From Colwellia sp. 12G3 (GTDB taxonomy: Bacteria; Pseudomonadota; Gammaproteobacteria; Enterobacterales; Alteromonadaceae): 64,000 bases of DNA. The position numbers and the translations under genes are program-made. The notes beneath the pieces are model-generated. The model worked only from the letters and a program-made list of their open reading frames with translations. It ran no database searches and was not told the origin of the DNA. Positions 20,011 to 29,168 of this stretch are shown here, in pieces (the first letter of the stretch is position 1; each line of letters starts with the position of its first letter). Location of the stretch: contig NZ_PJAQ01000068.1 of the NCBI RefSeq assembly GCF_002836775.1, positions 744,001 to 808,000 on the forward strand, given 5' to 3'.

Positions 20011-20567
20011 TAAAAATTAGCCTTATGACTGGTAAACTCAATGGCTGTACCTAATGGTGTTGTCACAGCAACAGTTATACGTTTGACTAAACCGTTAGCC
20101 AAACCTAAATCAGCCCCTGCATAAATGACCGCTACATTGATAGTGAATTCATTATAACTATTATCAATAGAGTCGTTAGTAGAGTTTACCCGATCACTGA
20201 AACCATCAAAATCATCAACATCATCAAATAAATTACGATTTGTTTCTCCATCACCTGTGTCTGGACCAAAATCAGCTTCAGCTGTACAGTTGTTTGTTCC
20301 ATCATCTGGCTCACCGCATCTTGCACGACCACCAGTCATGTCAGAGTTATTATCAAACGCACGGCTAGTAATATCACTCATCAAACTCTGCGCAAGCTCT
20401 GAAGCTTTAATTTGCAAAACATTATCAGCACTTTTTTCTTCTGCCGGCGCTATCAAGGTACTGACTATCGCTAATGATATGGTTAATACCATAATGCCAA
20501 CAATAAGCTCAATTAAAGTAAAACCTTGTTGAAGCCTAAATTGAAATCTAAGGGGAGTCGAATGCAT
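20010..20567 (-). CDS. mshD: MSHA minor pilin MshD
   Basis: A 185-residue prepilin-like protein with QG-FTLIELIVGIMVLTISL and Glu5. The following block ELAQSLMSDITSRAFDNNSD is characteristic of MshD. Its start overlaps the end of mshC by 20 bp and its stop overlaps mshO by one base, so mshC-D-O is tightly coupled. The middle carries an Asp-rich segment (ADFGPDTGDG, DDVDDFDGF) that could bind calcium, an inference. Confidence 0.92.
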   Translation of the reverse strand: MHSTPLRFQFRLQQGFTLIELIVGIMVLTISLAIVSTLIAPAEEKSADNVLQIKASELAQSLMSDITSRAFDNNSDMTGGRARCGEPDDGTNNCTAEADFGPDTGDGETNRNLFDDVDDFDGFSDRVNSTNDSIDNSYNEFTINVAVIYAGADLGLANGLVKRITVAVTTPLGTAIEFTSHKANF

Positions 20568-21066
20568 GAATATAACCCTCCGGTTCTATGGTAATAGTTA
20601 GGTTCTGCTCACTTGGATGGATGATATTAATTTCGCAACCATCATCACAATTAAAAGTAGGTCGCCCCATCCAGTCAAAACCAACTTTCTTCGGGTTAAC
20701 ATTTCCATCAATATTAAAGGTAATTTGATAACGACTATCAACTAAGTGCCCCGTGGCATCAGGGATCCAATCTTCAATAGGGTTTGGTGTATCAAAAGTA
20801 ATATTATCGCAATCAGTTCTGTCAGGCACACCATAACGAGGATAATCTTTGTCAAAAACAATTTGGTGGCAATAACCATCGCTAGAATTTGTTTGTTGCA
20901 TAGCGCGCTGTTGGGTTAAACGTAAAGCTGAAATGAGTTGTGCTCTATGGGTATGTGCTTCATAGCTGGAAGTACCATCAAACTTAGGGGCAACTGACAC
21001 AGCTAAAATGCCAATAAGAATGATCACAACAATCAATTCTATTAAGGAAAAACCTTTGTTATTCAT
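20548..21066 (-). CDS. mshC: MSHA minor pilin MshC (GspH-like)
   Basis: A 172-residue prepilin-like protein with a very short leader (MNNKG) and mature start FSLIELIVVIILIGILAVSV. SALRLTQQRAMQQT fits the MshC/GspH pilin class. A good ribosome binding site (AGAGAAG) precedes the ATG. It heads the mshC-D-O group, which the divergent ligase-like gene separates from mshA, so a promoter must lie in the 137-bp gap 21067-21203. Confidence 0.9.
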   Translation of the reverse strand: MNNKGFSLIELIVVIILIGILAVSVAPKFDGTSSYEAHTHRAQLISALRLTQQRAMQQTNSSDGYCHQIVFDKDYPRYGVPDRTDCDNITFDTPNPIEDWIPDATGHLVDSRYQITFNIDGNVNPKKVGFDWMGRPTFNCDDGCEINIIHPSEQNLTITIEPEGYIHAFDSP

Positions 21067-21203
21067 TTTGCTTCTCTATTGCTACTGACAAAAATTTCAA
21101 CAAAAAACGCCTAAACTGACATGCAAAAATATACCTAATATCTTACAACACTTTAGCGATAGATTGTATACTCAATCATCGCATTTTCTGGCCATAATAT
21201 ATT

Positions 21204-22907
21204 TTGACTTTATTACCTTATTTTAAATTTCTTCTCGTACTTTATTTTATTGTTGGTATGCATGTTATTTTTGATACTCCTGGTGGTGTAGGTTTATATT
21301 TCTCCTACAATATTTTTGCATGGTTAATCACCTCAATACTCATTGCGCTAGGGCTATGGCAAATTACACTTAACAAGAGAATTTACTATAGTAAAATGCT
21401 GTTATGGTTATCTTTAGGTTGTGTATTTTTAGTCATTCCTGTCTTTTATGATTTTGAATTTACCGATCATGCAATTCCACGTATTCTCGCTTTAATTGGT
21501 GGTTTACTTTTCCTATTTTCACTCTATCAATTTCAGCTATCAAAACTTGATGCCTTACACTTACTTAGCTTAATTTTACTGGCAGTCCTTATTGAAGCGT
21601 GTTTTGGCTTGATGCAGTTTTTTATTTTCGAAGAAGGTGACTGGGGAGGATACATCGTTGGTAGCAGCAGGCCACATGGTGTGTTTTTGCAACCCAATGT
21701 AATGGCGAGTTTTATGGCAACAGGCTTAGCTATTGCATTATTTCTTTCGATCAAAAAATCACTATTTAAAAACAGGTTGGCATTTAAATGCCTCATTACC
21801 TTTAGCCTTTTTGTTACTAGTTTCTTGTTAATCTTACTGCAATCCCGAACTGGTTTTGTCGGAGCATTAGCCGTGCTTTTACTTTCTGCACCTTATTTAT
21901 ATAAGAAGAATAGAAAACAATTTACCATTAATATTGCCATAGTTGTGATTGCCACATTAAGTGCATTTATAAGCCTTGAACACTCTGATATCCCTGTACG
22001 TGGCAGTCAAGTTTATGAAAACGTAGGAGCACGGGATGTAATTTTTATTGTCAGTGTCGATATGATTAAAGAAAAGCCTTTGTTGGGTTATGGGTATGGG
22101 GGCTTTGAGCGTGGTTTTATTGACCATTTCAATCATTATGCTATTGAACACCCTGAGATTGGTAATACCTTAACTCGGTTATCTCACCCACATAATGAAG
22201 TGCTTTTTTGGGTTGTTGAAGGTGGGGTTGTTGCCCTACTTGCCTTTGTCTTTTTTACCATTGGCTATATAACAACTTGGCTAAGACTTCCTTTTAAAAA
22301 AGGCTTAGTTTTATTGGGATTGATATTCCCCATACTGTTACATAGTCAATTGGAATTTCCTTTTTACAGTTCAGTTAGCCATTGGCTAGTCTTTTTGATT
22401 ATGCTTTGGGTACTCGATCGTTATTCTTTAGCCGAAGATGAAGAGTCAGACTATATAGATTGTCCACAAACTTTTTTGATCCGCTTTTTCGCACTGTTAA
22501 TTCCAGCTATTTTCGTGCCTTTTTTATTAACCGCATTGCATACCGCTGACATATTAGTTGAACATGAGAAAAGTCCGAAAAAATCATTAGAAAGATTTAA
22601 TGACATTATTAACCCCATCGCTTGGCAGAGCCGTTTAGACGCAGCTGTTTATGCACACATTCTTATTGCTGGCATACGTGAGCATGATGTAGTTAAACTT
22701 AAAAGCTATCTGTATTGGGCACTAAAGCGCATCAAACATAAACCTAGACCTATACTTTATAAAAATTCTTTACTGATATTAAGGGCTTTAAATCAAGTAG
22801 AAGCATGTAAATTATTACTTAAAGAGGCGCAGCGTACTTATCCGCAAGAGGAAAACTGGAATGATAGTCTTTTAGAGGAAAAAACTCCCACTATTGATGC
22901 AAAATAA
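21204..22907 (+). CDS. O-antigen ligase / PglL-like O-oligosaccharyltransferase
   Basis: A 567-residue polytopic membrane protein with about a dozen helices and a soluble C-terminal tail after residue 450. The Wzy_C/PglL hallmarks are visible: QPNVMASFMATGLA, LLQSRTGFVGAL and, in the large periplasmic loop, GYGYGGFERGF and LSHPHNEVLFWVVEGG, where His is important in the family. PglL enzymes move lipid-linked glycans onto pilins. The start is TTG 21204, forced by an in-frame stop just upstream; the next ATG (21258) would remove the first helix. It lies antisense to the msh cluster between mshA and mshC, so pilin glycosylation is a reasonable inference. O-antigen or polymer ligation remains possible. 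Confidence 0.83.
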   Translation: MTLLPYFKFLLVLYFIVGMHVIFDTPGGVGLYFSYNIFAWLITSILIALGLWQITLNKRIYYSKMLLWLSLGCVFLVIPVFYDFEFTDHAIPRILALIGGLLFLFSLYQFQLSKLDALHLLSLILLAVLIEACFGLMQFFIFEEGDWGGYIVGSSRPHGVFLQPNVMASFMATGLAIALFLSIKKSLFKNRLAFKCLITFSLFVTSFLLILLQSRTGFVGALAVLLLSAPYLYKKNRKQFTINIAIVVIATLSAFISLEHSDIPVRGSQVYENVGARDVIFIVSVDMIKEKPLLGYGYGGFERGFIDHFNHYAIEHPEIGNTLTRLSHPHNEVLFWVVEGGVVALLAFVFFTIGYITTWLRLPFKKGLVLLGLIFPILLHSQLEFPFYSSVSHWLVFLIMLWVLDRYSLAEDEESDYIDCPQTFLIRFFALLIPAIFVPFLLTALHTADILVEHEKSPKKSLERFNDIINPIAWQSRLDAAVYAHILIAGIREHDVVKLKSYLYWALKRIKHKPRPILYKNSLLILRALNQVEACKLLLKEAQRTYPQEENWNDSLLEEKTPTIDAK

Positions 22908-22950
22908 GACTTTTAGTGTAAACACCAAGCCGCAAATTTTAGACACAAAA

Positions 22951-22972
22951 AAGCCGAGCTAAGCTCGGCTTT
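22951..22972 (-). terminator. Terminator after mshA
   Basis: AGCCGAGC and GCTCGGCT form an 8-bp GC-rich stem around TAA. On the minus strand it runs into TTTTTTG. It lies 27 bp after the mshA stop and 44 bp after the stop of the convergent ligase gene, and could work in both directions. It should end the mshI-to-mshA transcript. Confidence 0.88.
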
Positions 22973-22998
22973 CATTTATCAACTAACTATAAAATAGA

Positions 22999-23475
22999 TT
23001 AACATTCGTCTGTGTTACTGTTAATCACTGGTTTGGTATTTTTAGCAGTAGACTCGTTATAGGTAGCCACACAAGTTGTTGGTGTAGTTACACCTTTATA
23101 AGAGTATGTTGCTGATGTCGCTGTTGCAGCTTCAGTAAAAGTAAAAACAGCATCACTAGATGATACATCGATATCCATTAACAAGTTAATTGACTCTTTG
23201 TCTGGGTAACCATTTACAAAAGTGATATTGGCTCCTGCAATGCTTAATGGACCGACTTCAGTTCCTGCAACTAATGCTTTGGCATGAGCCATATCAGCCG
23301 CTGAGTTCAATGAACCTTCCACAGCTTTGATTACAGATGCTTTAGCGTCACCAGTTAAATCAATAAACTTAGGTGCAGCTGTTACCGCTAAAATACCCAA
23401 TATAACAATGACTACGACCAATTCAATTAAGGTAAAACCCTTTTGGCTTGTTTTAATATTCATACTACTTTTCAT
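22999..23475 (-). CDS. mshA: MSHA major pilin MshA
   Basis: A 158-residue type IVa-like prepilin with a 13-residue leader ending QKG and mature start FTLIELVVVIVILGILAVTA with Glu5. APKFIDLTGDAKASVIKA is the conserved MshA continuation. Two C-terminal cysteines (TTCVATYN and NTDEC) fit the disulphide-bonded D-region of pilins. The ATG has a strong ribosome binding site (GAGGAAG), consistent with high expression. It is followed by a strong terminator. Whether it is glycosylated by the neighbouring ligase-like protein cannot be told from sequence. Confidence 0.95.
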   Translation of the reverse strand: MKSSMNIKTSQKGFTLIELVVVIVILGILAVTAAPKFIDLTGDAKASVIKAVEGSLNSAADMAHAKALVAGTEVGPLSIAGANITFVNGYPDKESINLLMDIDVSSSDAVFTFTEAATATSATYSYKGVTTPTTCVATYNESTAKNTKPVINSNTDEC

Positions 23476-23525
23476 GCTTCTTCCTCAATTTACGAACGAA
23501 TTTAATTAAAATATTTAAGATTATT

Positions 23526-24215
23526 TTACGGTTGTTTATCATTTATATAAATAATGACTGAGCTATTTGCTGGCTGATAAGTAAAACTATTACCTACCTC
23601 CGTTAACGGCGATGGAGCAATATAGGCTCCGGTACTGTTACGAGATAATGTTTCTTTCAAGTGGTAATGGCATAATGTCGATGAACCGCTGCCGGTTACA
23701 TTGGCTAAGTAACGAAAACCACCATCAGCATTAATATCAGCAACACTACTCGCAAGTGACGGCGGTTGCTGTAACAAACTATTCCATACGCTAATACAAT
23801 CAGCTATTGCCATGGTTTTAGCATTAATACCGGCACCACTGTTAGTACCAACAATATAGCCAGGGCTAATAGTTGGAGAAGATGTACGATCTTCACTGGT
23901 TAAATAGACGATAGTTCCGTCATAATTAACCATGTTTATATTATTAGTATCTTTTGGGCGAGCTTCAGCTTCCCATTGTGAGCGCGCTAACGATACCCCA
24001 GTAGCAAAACCGCCTGCCATGCCTTCAATATTGGCCTGTTTAGCTTGTTCAGTGAGATCAACGAATTTTGGAATAGCAGTTGCAGCTAGAAAACCTAAAA
24101 TAACAACAACAATAACCAATTCAATTAAGGTAAAACCTGTCTGTTTTGGCGCACGCAAACCTGTCTGTAACCGACTATTGAGAATAATACTTGGATGGAA
24201 AATATTTTTTATCAT
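23526..24215 (-). CDS. mshB: MSHA pilin-like protein MshB
   Basis: A 229-residue prepilin-like protein with cleavage motif TG-FTLIELVIVVVILGFLAATA, Glu5, and PKFVDLTEQAKQANIEGMAGG as in MshB. The leader is unusually long (27 residues), but the start is supported by GAAGG upstream. It lies 50 bp before mshA and 207 bp after mshF, and that gap could hold a promoter for the mshB-mshA pair. Confidence 0.92.
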   Translation of the reverse strand: MIKNIFHPSIILNSRLQTGLRAPKQTGFTLIELVIVVVILGFLAATAIPKFVDLTEQAKQANIEGMAGGFATGVSLARSQWEAEARPKDTNNINMVNYDGTIVYLTSEDRTSSPTISPGYIVGTNSGAGINAKTMAIADCISVWNSLLQQPPSLASSVADINADGGFRYLANVTGSGSSTLCHYHLKETLSRNSTGAYIAPSPLTEVGNSFTYQPANSSVIIYINDKQP

Positions 24216-24422
24216 TGAGATAACCTTCTTTATCAGTTGACGCTTTAAGTTTTACTCTGTGAGCGTTAGCCCAAACTCTGTATTTAACTGATCTTGGCTT
24301 GAATAATAACATTATGATTCAGGGCTAACCAGATTTCAATACTGAATTAATGTAATTACTTGTACACGCTAAATAAATTACTATTTAAACCTCAATTCAA
24401 CATCACTATCTACTATAGCAAA

Positions 24423-24914
24423 TTAATTAACCTGCTTTACCTTCCCTGTATCAGTACGATAATCAAAAGATTGCCCGTTAGCAATACTATAACGGCATAA
24501 ACGCCCGTTTTTAATAGCTTTATTGTGAATTTCAATCGCTATTACTACCGATTTAACTACCTGCAATGGCATTGCTAATGTTTGCTGCCAAATATTATGA
24601 CAGGCTAAACTAGTATGGTTATTATCAATCCAACCAAACCTATTAACATTAACATACTGCTTTTCATTACTACTCAATCGACTCAACACGACAACATTAG
24701 GTTGTTCATCCATTAACCATTGACCATGAACTACGTTCACTTTACTGGTAAAACTTTGCGCTAAACCGACAAAAACGGTATTCGTTATTTTTTCTTGCTG
24801 ACTAAAAAAAAGGTCTATTAACAGTTTCATCAGTACTGCAACGATTATTATTACTATTAAAAATTCAATGATTGAAGCTTGCTTTTTCTCAGTAGCACTG
24901 GGTGTTTTTTCCAT
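24423..24914 (-). CDS. mshF: MSHA biogenesis protein MshF (degenerate pilin-like)
   Basis: A 163-residue protein starting at ATG 24914 (MEKTPSATEKK), eleven bases after mshG. An upstream in-frame start at 24956 would overlap mshG and is less likely. A single N-terminal helix, QASIIEFLIVIIIVAVLMKLL, resembles a pilin helix including the Glu, but the usual Gly-Phe cleavage site is missing. The soluble part has VGLAQSFTSKVNVVHGQWLMD, like the MshB region. Its role in the pilus is not established. Confidence 0.85.
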   Translation of the reverse strand: MEKTPSATEKKQASIIEFLIVIIIVAVLMKLLIDLFFSQQEKITNTVFVGLAQSFTSKVNVVHGQWLMDEQPNVVVLSRLSSNEKQYVNVNRFGWIDNNHTSLACHNIWQQTLAMPLQVVKSVVIAIEIHNKAIKNGRLCRYSIANGQSFDYRTDTGKVKQVN

Positions 24915-24925
24915 GATTATTACTG

Positions 24926-26155
24926 CTAACCTTTCATGGCTGAGGCCATATCCCACATAGGAGTAAAAATACCTAATGCTAATACCAACACCATAACAGC
25001 AACAACCACTAAGAGTAGCGGTTCAATTCTTGCTGTTAGGGTTGCCAAGTCATAATCAACTTCTCGCTCGTAATAATCACCTACCTCGGTGAGTAATTCA
25101 TCCACTCGTCCAGTTTCTTCACCTACCGCTACCATCTGCAATACTAAAGGCGTAAATAAGGCACTGGCAACAGCAGAACGTAATAAGCTATCGCCACTTT
25201 CAATACCTTGGCGCATAGCGGAAATCTTTTTCTGCATATAACTATTATCAACCGCCTCAGCCACTAGCGTTAAACCTGTGGTCATAGGAACACCTGCTTT
25301 TAATACTATAGCAAAACTATGGGCGAAACGGGCCAATATAGAACGTTCGATAATACTGCCAATAATAGGTATTTTTATCTTACGCCTGTCCCACTGATAT
25401 CGTCCTTTCTCTGTCTTTAGAGATTCTTTAATCATGAAAATAATCATAAAAATGGCAATTAACATGTAGTGCCAATAATTTATAAATAAGTTGGAGCTGG
25501 CAATAATAAACTGCGTGGCAAGCGGAAGATCAGCCCCTAACCGAGAAAACATATCGGCAAATGTCGGAATAACAAAAATATTTAAAATAACCATAGCTGC
25601 AGAGATGGCAATAAGTACCATACTAGGATAGCGCAACGCCGCTTTAATACGTTTACGGGTATCTAATTCACGTTCGAGGTAAGAGGTTAACTTAAAAAAT
25701 GCCTGGTCTAGCTGACCAGTATTTTCACCTACATGGACTAAAGAGACAAAAAGATGATCAAAAATCTTAGGGTGATTATTTAATGCCGAAGAAAAAGTAT
25801 AACCCCCTTCAAGTTGCTTACCTATATCTGTTAATGCCTTTTTGAGCGCTGATGAATTAGCCGATTCAATCATGCCATTAATTGAGCGTAATATCGGTAC
25901 ACCTGAGCGCATAAGAGCATACATCTGGCGACAAAAAACAATTAACTCTTCTAGTGAGACCCTACCATTATTAAGTAATTCAAAAACATCTACACTCGCG
26001 CCACTAGTACTACCTTCCGGCACGGCGACAATAGAAATAGGGGTAATCCCCTTTTTAAATAATTTTTCCGCGGCAATATCTACATTGGCAGCTTCAATGT
26101 TGTCTTTTACTTGGCTACCGCTGGCATTTCGCCCTGTATAATTAAATGACGCCAT
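24926..26155 (-). CDS. mshG: MSHA inner-membrane platform protein MshG
   Basis: A 409-residue GspF/PilC-family protein with the duplicated cytoplasmic helical domain and about three membrane helices. Blocks include FCRQMYALMRSGVPILRSI and FAHSFAIVLKAGVPMTTGL, the two equivalent repeat signatures, and VALGEETG-like MVAVGEETGRVDELL. It is the platform that couples the MshE ATPase to pilin assembly. The ATG is preceded by AGAGAG. Confidence 0.95.
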   Translation of the reverse strand: MASFNYTGRNASGSQVKDNIEAANVDIAAEKLFKKGITPISIVAVPEGSTSGASVDVFELLNNGRVSLEELIVFCRQMYALMRSGVPILRSINGMIESANSSALKKALTDIGKQLEGGYTFSSALNNHPKIFDHLFVSLVHVGENTGQLDQAFFKLTSYLERELDTRKRIKAALRYPSMVLIAISAAMVILNIFVIPTFADMFSRLGADLPLATQFIIASSNLFINYWHYMLIAIFMIIFMIKESLKTEKGRYQWDRRKIKIPIIGSIIERSILARFAHSFAIVLKAGVPMTTGLTLVAEAVDNSYMQKKISAMRQGIESGDSLLRSAVASALFTPLVLQMVAVGEETGRVDELLTEVGDYYEREVDYDLATLTARIEPLLLVVVAVMVLVLALGIFTPMWDMASAMKG

Positions 26156-26208
26156 AAAACTCTCTATGTTCTAACATACGTTATTTGCCTAAATTTCTGT
26201 ATGGTTGA

Positions 26209-27921
26209 TTAATTAATATCAATAGTTTCAACTAGACGTAATACTTCTTCGACAGTAGTAGTACCTTGCACTGCATAATCAAAAGCCGCTTTCGCTAAAG
26301 GGGTAAAACTAGGGCTTGCCTTAGCTAACTTAGCAAATAATTCACTGTCATTGCGTTTTAATGCGGACATCATACCTTCATTCATTTCAAGTAACTCAAA
26401 CACACCTACTCGGCCTTTATAGCCGGTATATTGACAGGTTTGACAGCCTTTTCCCTGCATAAATTGGCTATTTCTTGCCTGCTCGCCTGCTAAGTTAGTT
26501 AACCAAAACAGTTCCTGTTCATCTGCTTGATATTCAATGGCACATGAGTCACACACTCTACGGACAAGTCGTTGAGCTACAACCGCTCTCAGTGCACTAC
26601 CCACTAAAAACCCTGCTGCGCCCATATCAATTAAACGTAAAGCACTTGTTATCGCATCATTGGTATGCAAGGTAGATAAGACTAAGTGACCCGTTATTGC
26701 GCCTCGTAAACCTATTTCTACCGTTTCTTGGTCTCGCATTTCACCCACCATCATAATGTCGGGATCTTGGCGAAGTGCAGTACGTAAAATACTTGAAAAA
26801 GTTAAACCTATCTTAGTGTTAATTTGAACTTGGTTAATTCGGGGTAAGCGATACTCAACCGGATCTTCAACGGTAATTATTTTCTTGCTCGCTTCATTCA
26901 ATTCACTTAACGCGGCATATAATGTTGTAGTTTTACCACTACCCGTAGGGCCAGTAACTAAAACCATGCCATGTGGACGATGAATTTGTAAGCGCACACG
27001 CTTAACAATATCAGCCGGCATACCCGTTTGCTCTAATGATAAAAGACCCGCAGATTGGTCTAATAAACGCATTACTACCGATTCGCCGTATTGAACTGGC
27101 ATTGTAGACATACGTACATCAATGTTATGACCACTGATATCTAAATTGAAACGACCATCTTGTGGAATACGTTTTTCGGATATATCAAGACCAGCCATCA
27201 ACTTAAGTCGCAACACCATGGCAGAGGCAATTTTATTTTCTTTGAGGATTTTTTCCTGTAAGACACCATCAATACGCTGACGGATACGCAGTTGATGCTC
27301 TTCCGGTTCAATGTGAATATCTGAAGCGCGCATTTGTACTGCATCTTCAAATACTGATTGCAATAACTTACCTACGGTTGCATCGCCGCCTTCATCAAGA
27401 AAGGTCGTAGAAAGATCAAAGCTAGAAGATTCTTCATACTCTTCCTCTAACTGACTGGCGAAAGATTCTATTTCAGCCGTTCTACGGTATAAGCTATCGA
27501 AGGCATCAAAAATCTGTGACTCCAAAACTACCGCCAGTTCAATGCGTTTAGGCGATAACATTCGTTCAAGCTGATCTAAGCCACTTAAATCTGCAGGATC
27601 ACTCATTCCTAATAAGACTGAAGCGCCTTTGTCTTCAATAATTAAGGCTCTTAAACGTCTGGCATGAACTTCTGGCAGTAAACTAGCAACATTAGGTGAT
27701 ATTTTATGTTGCGAAATATCCATAAAGGGTACATCTAATTGCTGTGCCAAAAACTGTAACAATTGTCTTTCAGATAAAGAATTAAGCTCAATTAAGGTGT
27801 CACCGAGCTTACGACCCGTTTGCTTTTGACTTGATAACGCTTGCATAAGTTGCTCATTGGATATGATGTTCTCATGAACCAATAAGTCACCTAAACGCAT
27901 CTTTAATTTGGGTGCTGCCAT
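26209..27921 (-). CDS. mshE: MSHA pilus extension ATPase MshE
   Basis: A 570-residue GspE/PilB-type ATPase. The N-terminal MshEN domain (residues 8-90) has RLGDLLV, TGRKLGDTLIEL and ERQLLQFLAQQL; Arg9 and Gln32 fall at positions reported as important for cyclic-di-GMP binding in Vibrio MshE. The motor has Walker A GPTGSGKT (322-329), the Walker B region PDIMMVGEMRD and a zinc tetracysteine (CDSC with CQTC). It powers pilus extension and is probably switched on by cyclic di-GMP. It starts eight bases after mshN behind AGGACA. Confidence 0.95.
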   Translation of the reverse strand: MAAPKLKMRLGDLLVHENIISNEQLMQALSSQKQTGRKLGDTLIELNSLSERQLLQFLAQQLDVPFMDISQHKISPNVASLLPEVHARRLRALIIEDKGASVLLGMSDPADLSGLDQLERMLSPKRIELAVVLESQIFDAFDSLYRRTAEIESFASQLEEEYEESSSFDLSTTFLDEGGDATVGKLLQSVFEDAVQMRASDIHIEPEEHQLRIRQRIDGVLQEKILKENKIASAMVLRLKLMAGLDISEKRIPQDGRFNLDISGHNIDVRMSTMPVQYGESVVMRLLDQSAGLLSLEQTGMPADIVKRVRLQIHRPHGMVLVTGPTGSGKTTTLYAALSELNEASKKIITVEDPVEYRLPRINQVQINTKIGLTFSSILRTALRQDPDIMMVGEMRDQETVEIGLRGAITGHLVLSTLHTNDAITSALRLIDMGAAGFLVGSALRAVVAQRLVRRVCDSCAIEYQADEQELFWLTNLAGEQARNSQFMQGKGCQTCQYTGYKGRVGVFELLEMNEGMMSALKRNDSELFAKLAKASPSFTPLAKAAFDYAVQGTTTVEEVLRLVETIDIN

Positions 27922-27929
27922 AATTTGTC

Positions 27930-29168
27930 CTACTGTCCTATTGCTTGTATGCGTTGCTCAACAAAATTTACTGAAGAAACGGATAAATCATTTTTTGTCA
28001 GTGCTTGTTTATAAGCCTTATTGGCTAAAGTAAATTGGCTGTTTTTATCATGTAATACTGCTAAACCAAGATACCAACGTCCAATATCAGGCTGCATAGC
28101 TATCAGTACTTTATATGCCTCAACAGCCACTTCATTTTGTTGTGCTTGCTGTGCAGTATTTGCCAGCATAATTTGATATTGCTCATCTTTTAACTGGGCT
28201 AAGGGTTTCAAGGTATTTAATGCTGCAACAACTTGTCCTTGCCTTAAGTGAATGCGAGCCTTCATCTGGCGTAAGCTACTGTCTTTGCTGTTTAAAGCAA
28301 TACCTTGTGATAGTAAATTTACCGCATCTTGATAGGCTTGACGCCCAAACCATAAAGCCGCTAATTTTTTACGCGTTTGGCTATCATTTGGTTTGAGGAT
28401 AACCACTTCTTCTAAAAGTTTTTCAGCCTGCTCAATTTGCTTGGCCGATAAGGCTTTTTCAGCGAGTGTAAGCTTTTGCTCTGCTAGTTCATCCGCCGAT
28501 AATTGACGGCGGGACACCGACATTTTATTTGCATTGCTTCTACTTTCAGTTTTACCGCCATTAGCAACGTCATGATTATGGCTTGAAACGGTTCCTAAGT
28601 GGCTATGTTCATCTACTATCACTGCCGTTTTCTTCGCTGGTGTTACTCGACTTGAGTCATTATTTACTAACGGCTCTACTGCTATTCGCTGAGAATTATT
28701 GTCAGCGTTGTGATTCGCTGATACCTTGTCTAAAGTTCTCGGCCCGGATACATCAACCTTAGTAGGTAATATCACCTGCAGATTTTCATTCTTATTGATT
28801 TGCTTATTGTCTTGCTGAGGCTTTGCGATAGAAATTGCCGCTTGGTACGTTTTATTTTCAACTAAGTCTAATTTATTAAGCGGAGTTTTTTGGCTACTTT
28901 GTAAAGCATTAGCGCGACTAGTTGTTTGATTACTTATTTGCTGAGTAACTTGATTACTAATTTTCTCAGCTTTTAACGCGGTATTTTCACTAACTAACTG
29001 CCAAACATAAAAGCTAATTAAACAAATACCAAAGACAGAAATACCGCTGAGTAATGCAATTTTTATTGGTGAATAAGATGATTCGACATGACCAGGTTGG
29101 ACGGAATGGGCATTAGGCTCAGGACTTCGTTGTTCTAAGTCCTTCAACATTTGATTAATGACACTCAT
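27930..29168 (-). CDS. mshN: MSHA biogenesis protein MshN (TPR)
   Basis: A 412-residue protein with the diagnostic N-terminus MSVINQMLKDLEQRSPE, one membrane helix (about residues 36-56), a Gln/Asn/Ser-rich linker of about 160 residues and C-terminal TPR helices from about residue 225 (AEQKLTLAEKALSAKQIEQA onward). It is thought to act in the periplasm as an assembly factor. Its start overlaps the mshM stop by one base. Confidence 0.9.
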   Translation of the reverse strand: MSVINQMLKDLEQRSPEPNAHSVQPGHVESSYSPIKIALLSGISVFGICLISFYVWQLVSENTALKAEKISNQVTQQISNQTTSRANALQSSQKTPLNKLDLVENKTYQAAISIAKPQQDNKQINKNENLQVILPTKVDVSGPRTLDKVSANHNADNNSQRIAVEPLVNNDSSRVTPAKKTAVIVDEHSHLGTVSSHNHDVANGGKTESRSNANKMSVSRRQLSADELAEQKLTLAEKALSAKQIEQAEKLLEEVVILKPNDSQTRKKLAALWFGRQAYQDAVNLLSQGIALNSKDSSLRQMKARIHLRQGQVVAALNTLKPLAQLKDEQYQIMLANTAQQAQQNEVAVEAYKVLIAMQPDIGRWYLGLAVLHDKNSQFTLANKAYKQALTKNDLSVSSVNFVEQRIQAIGQ

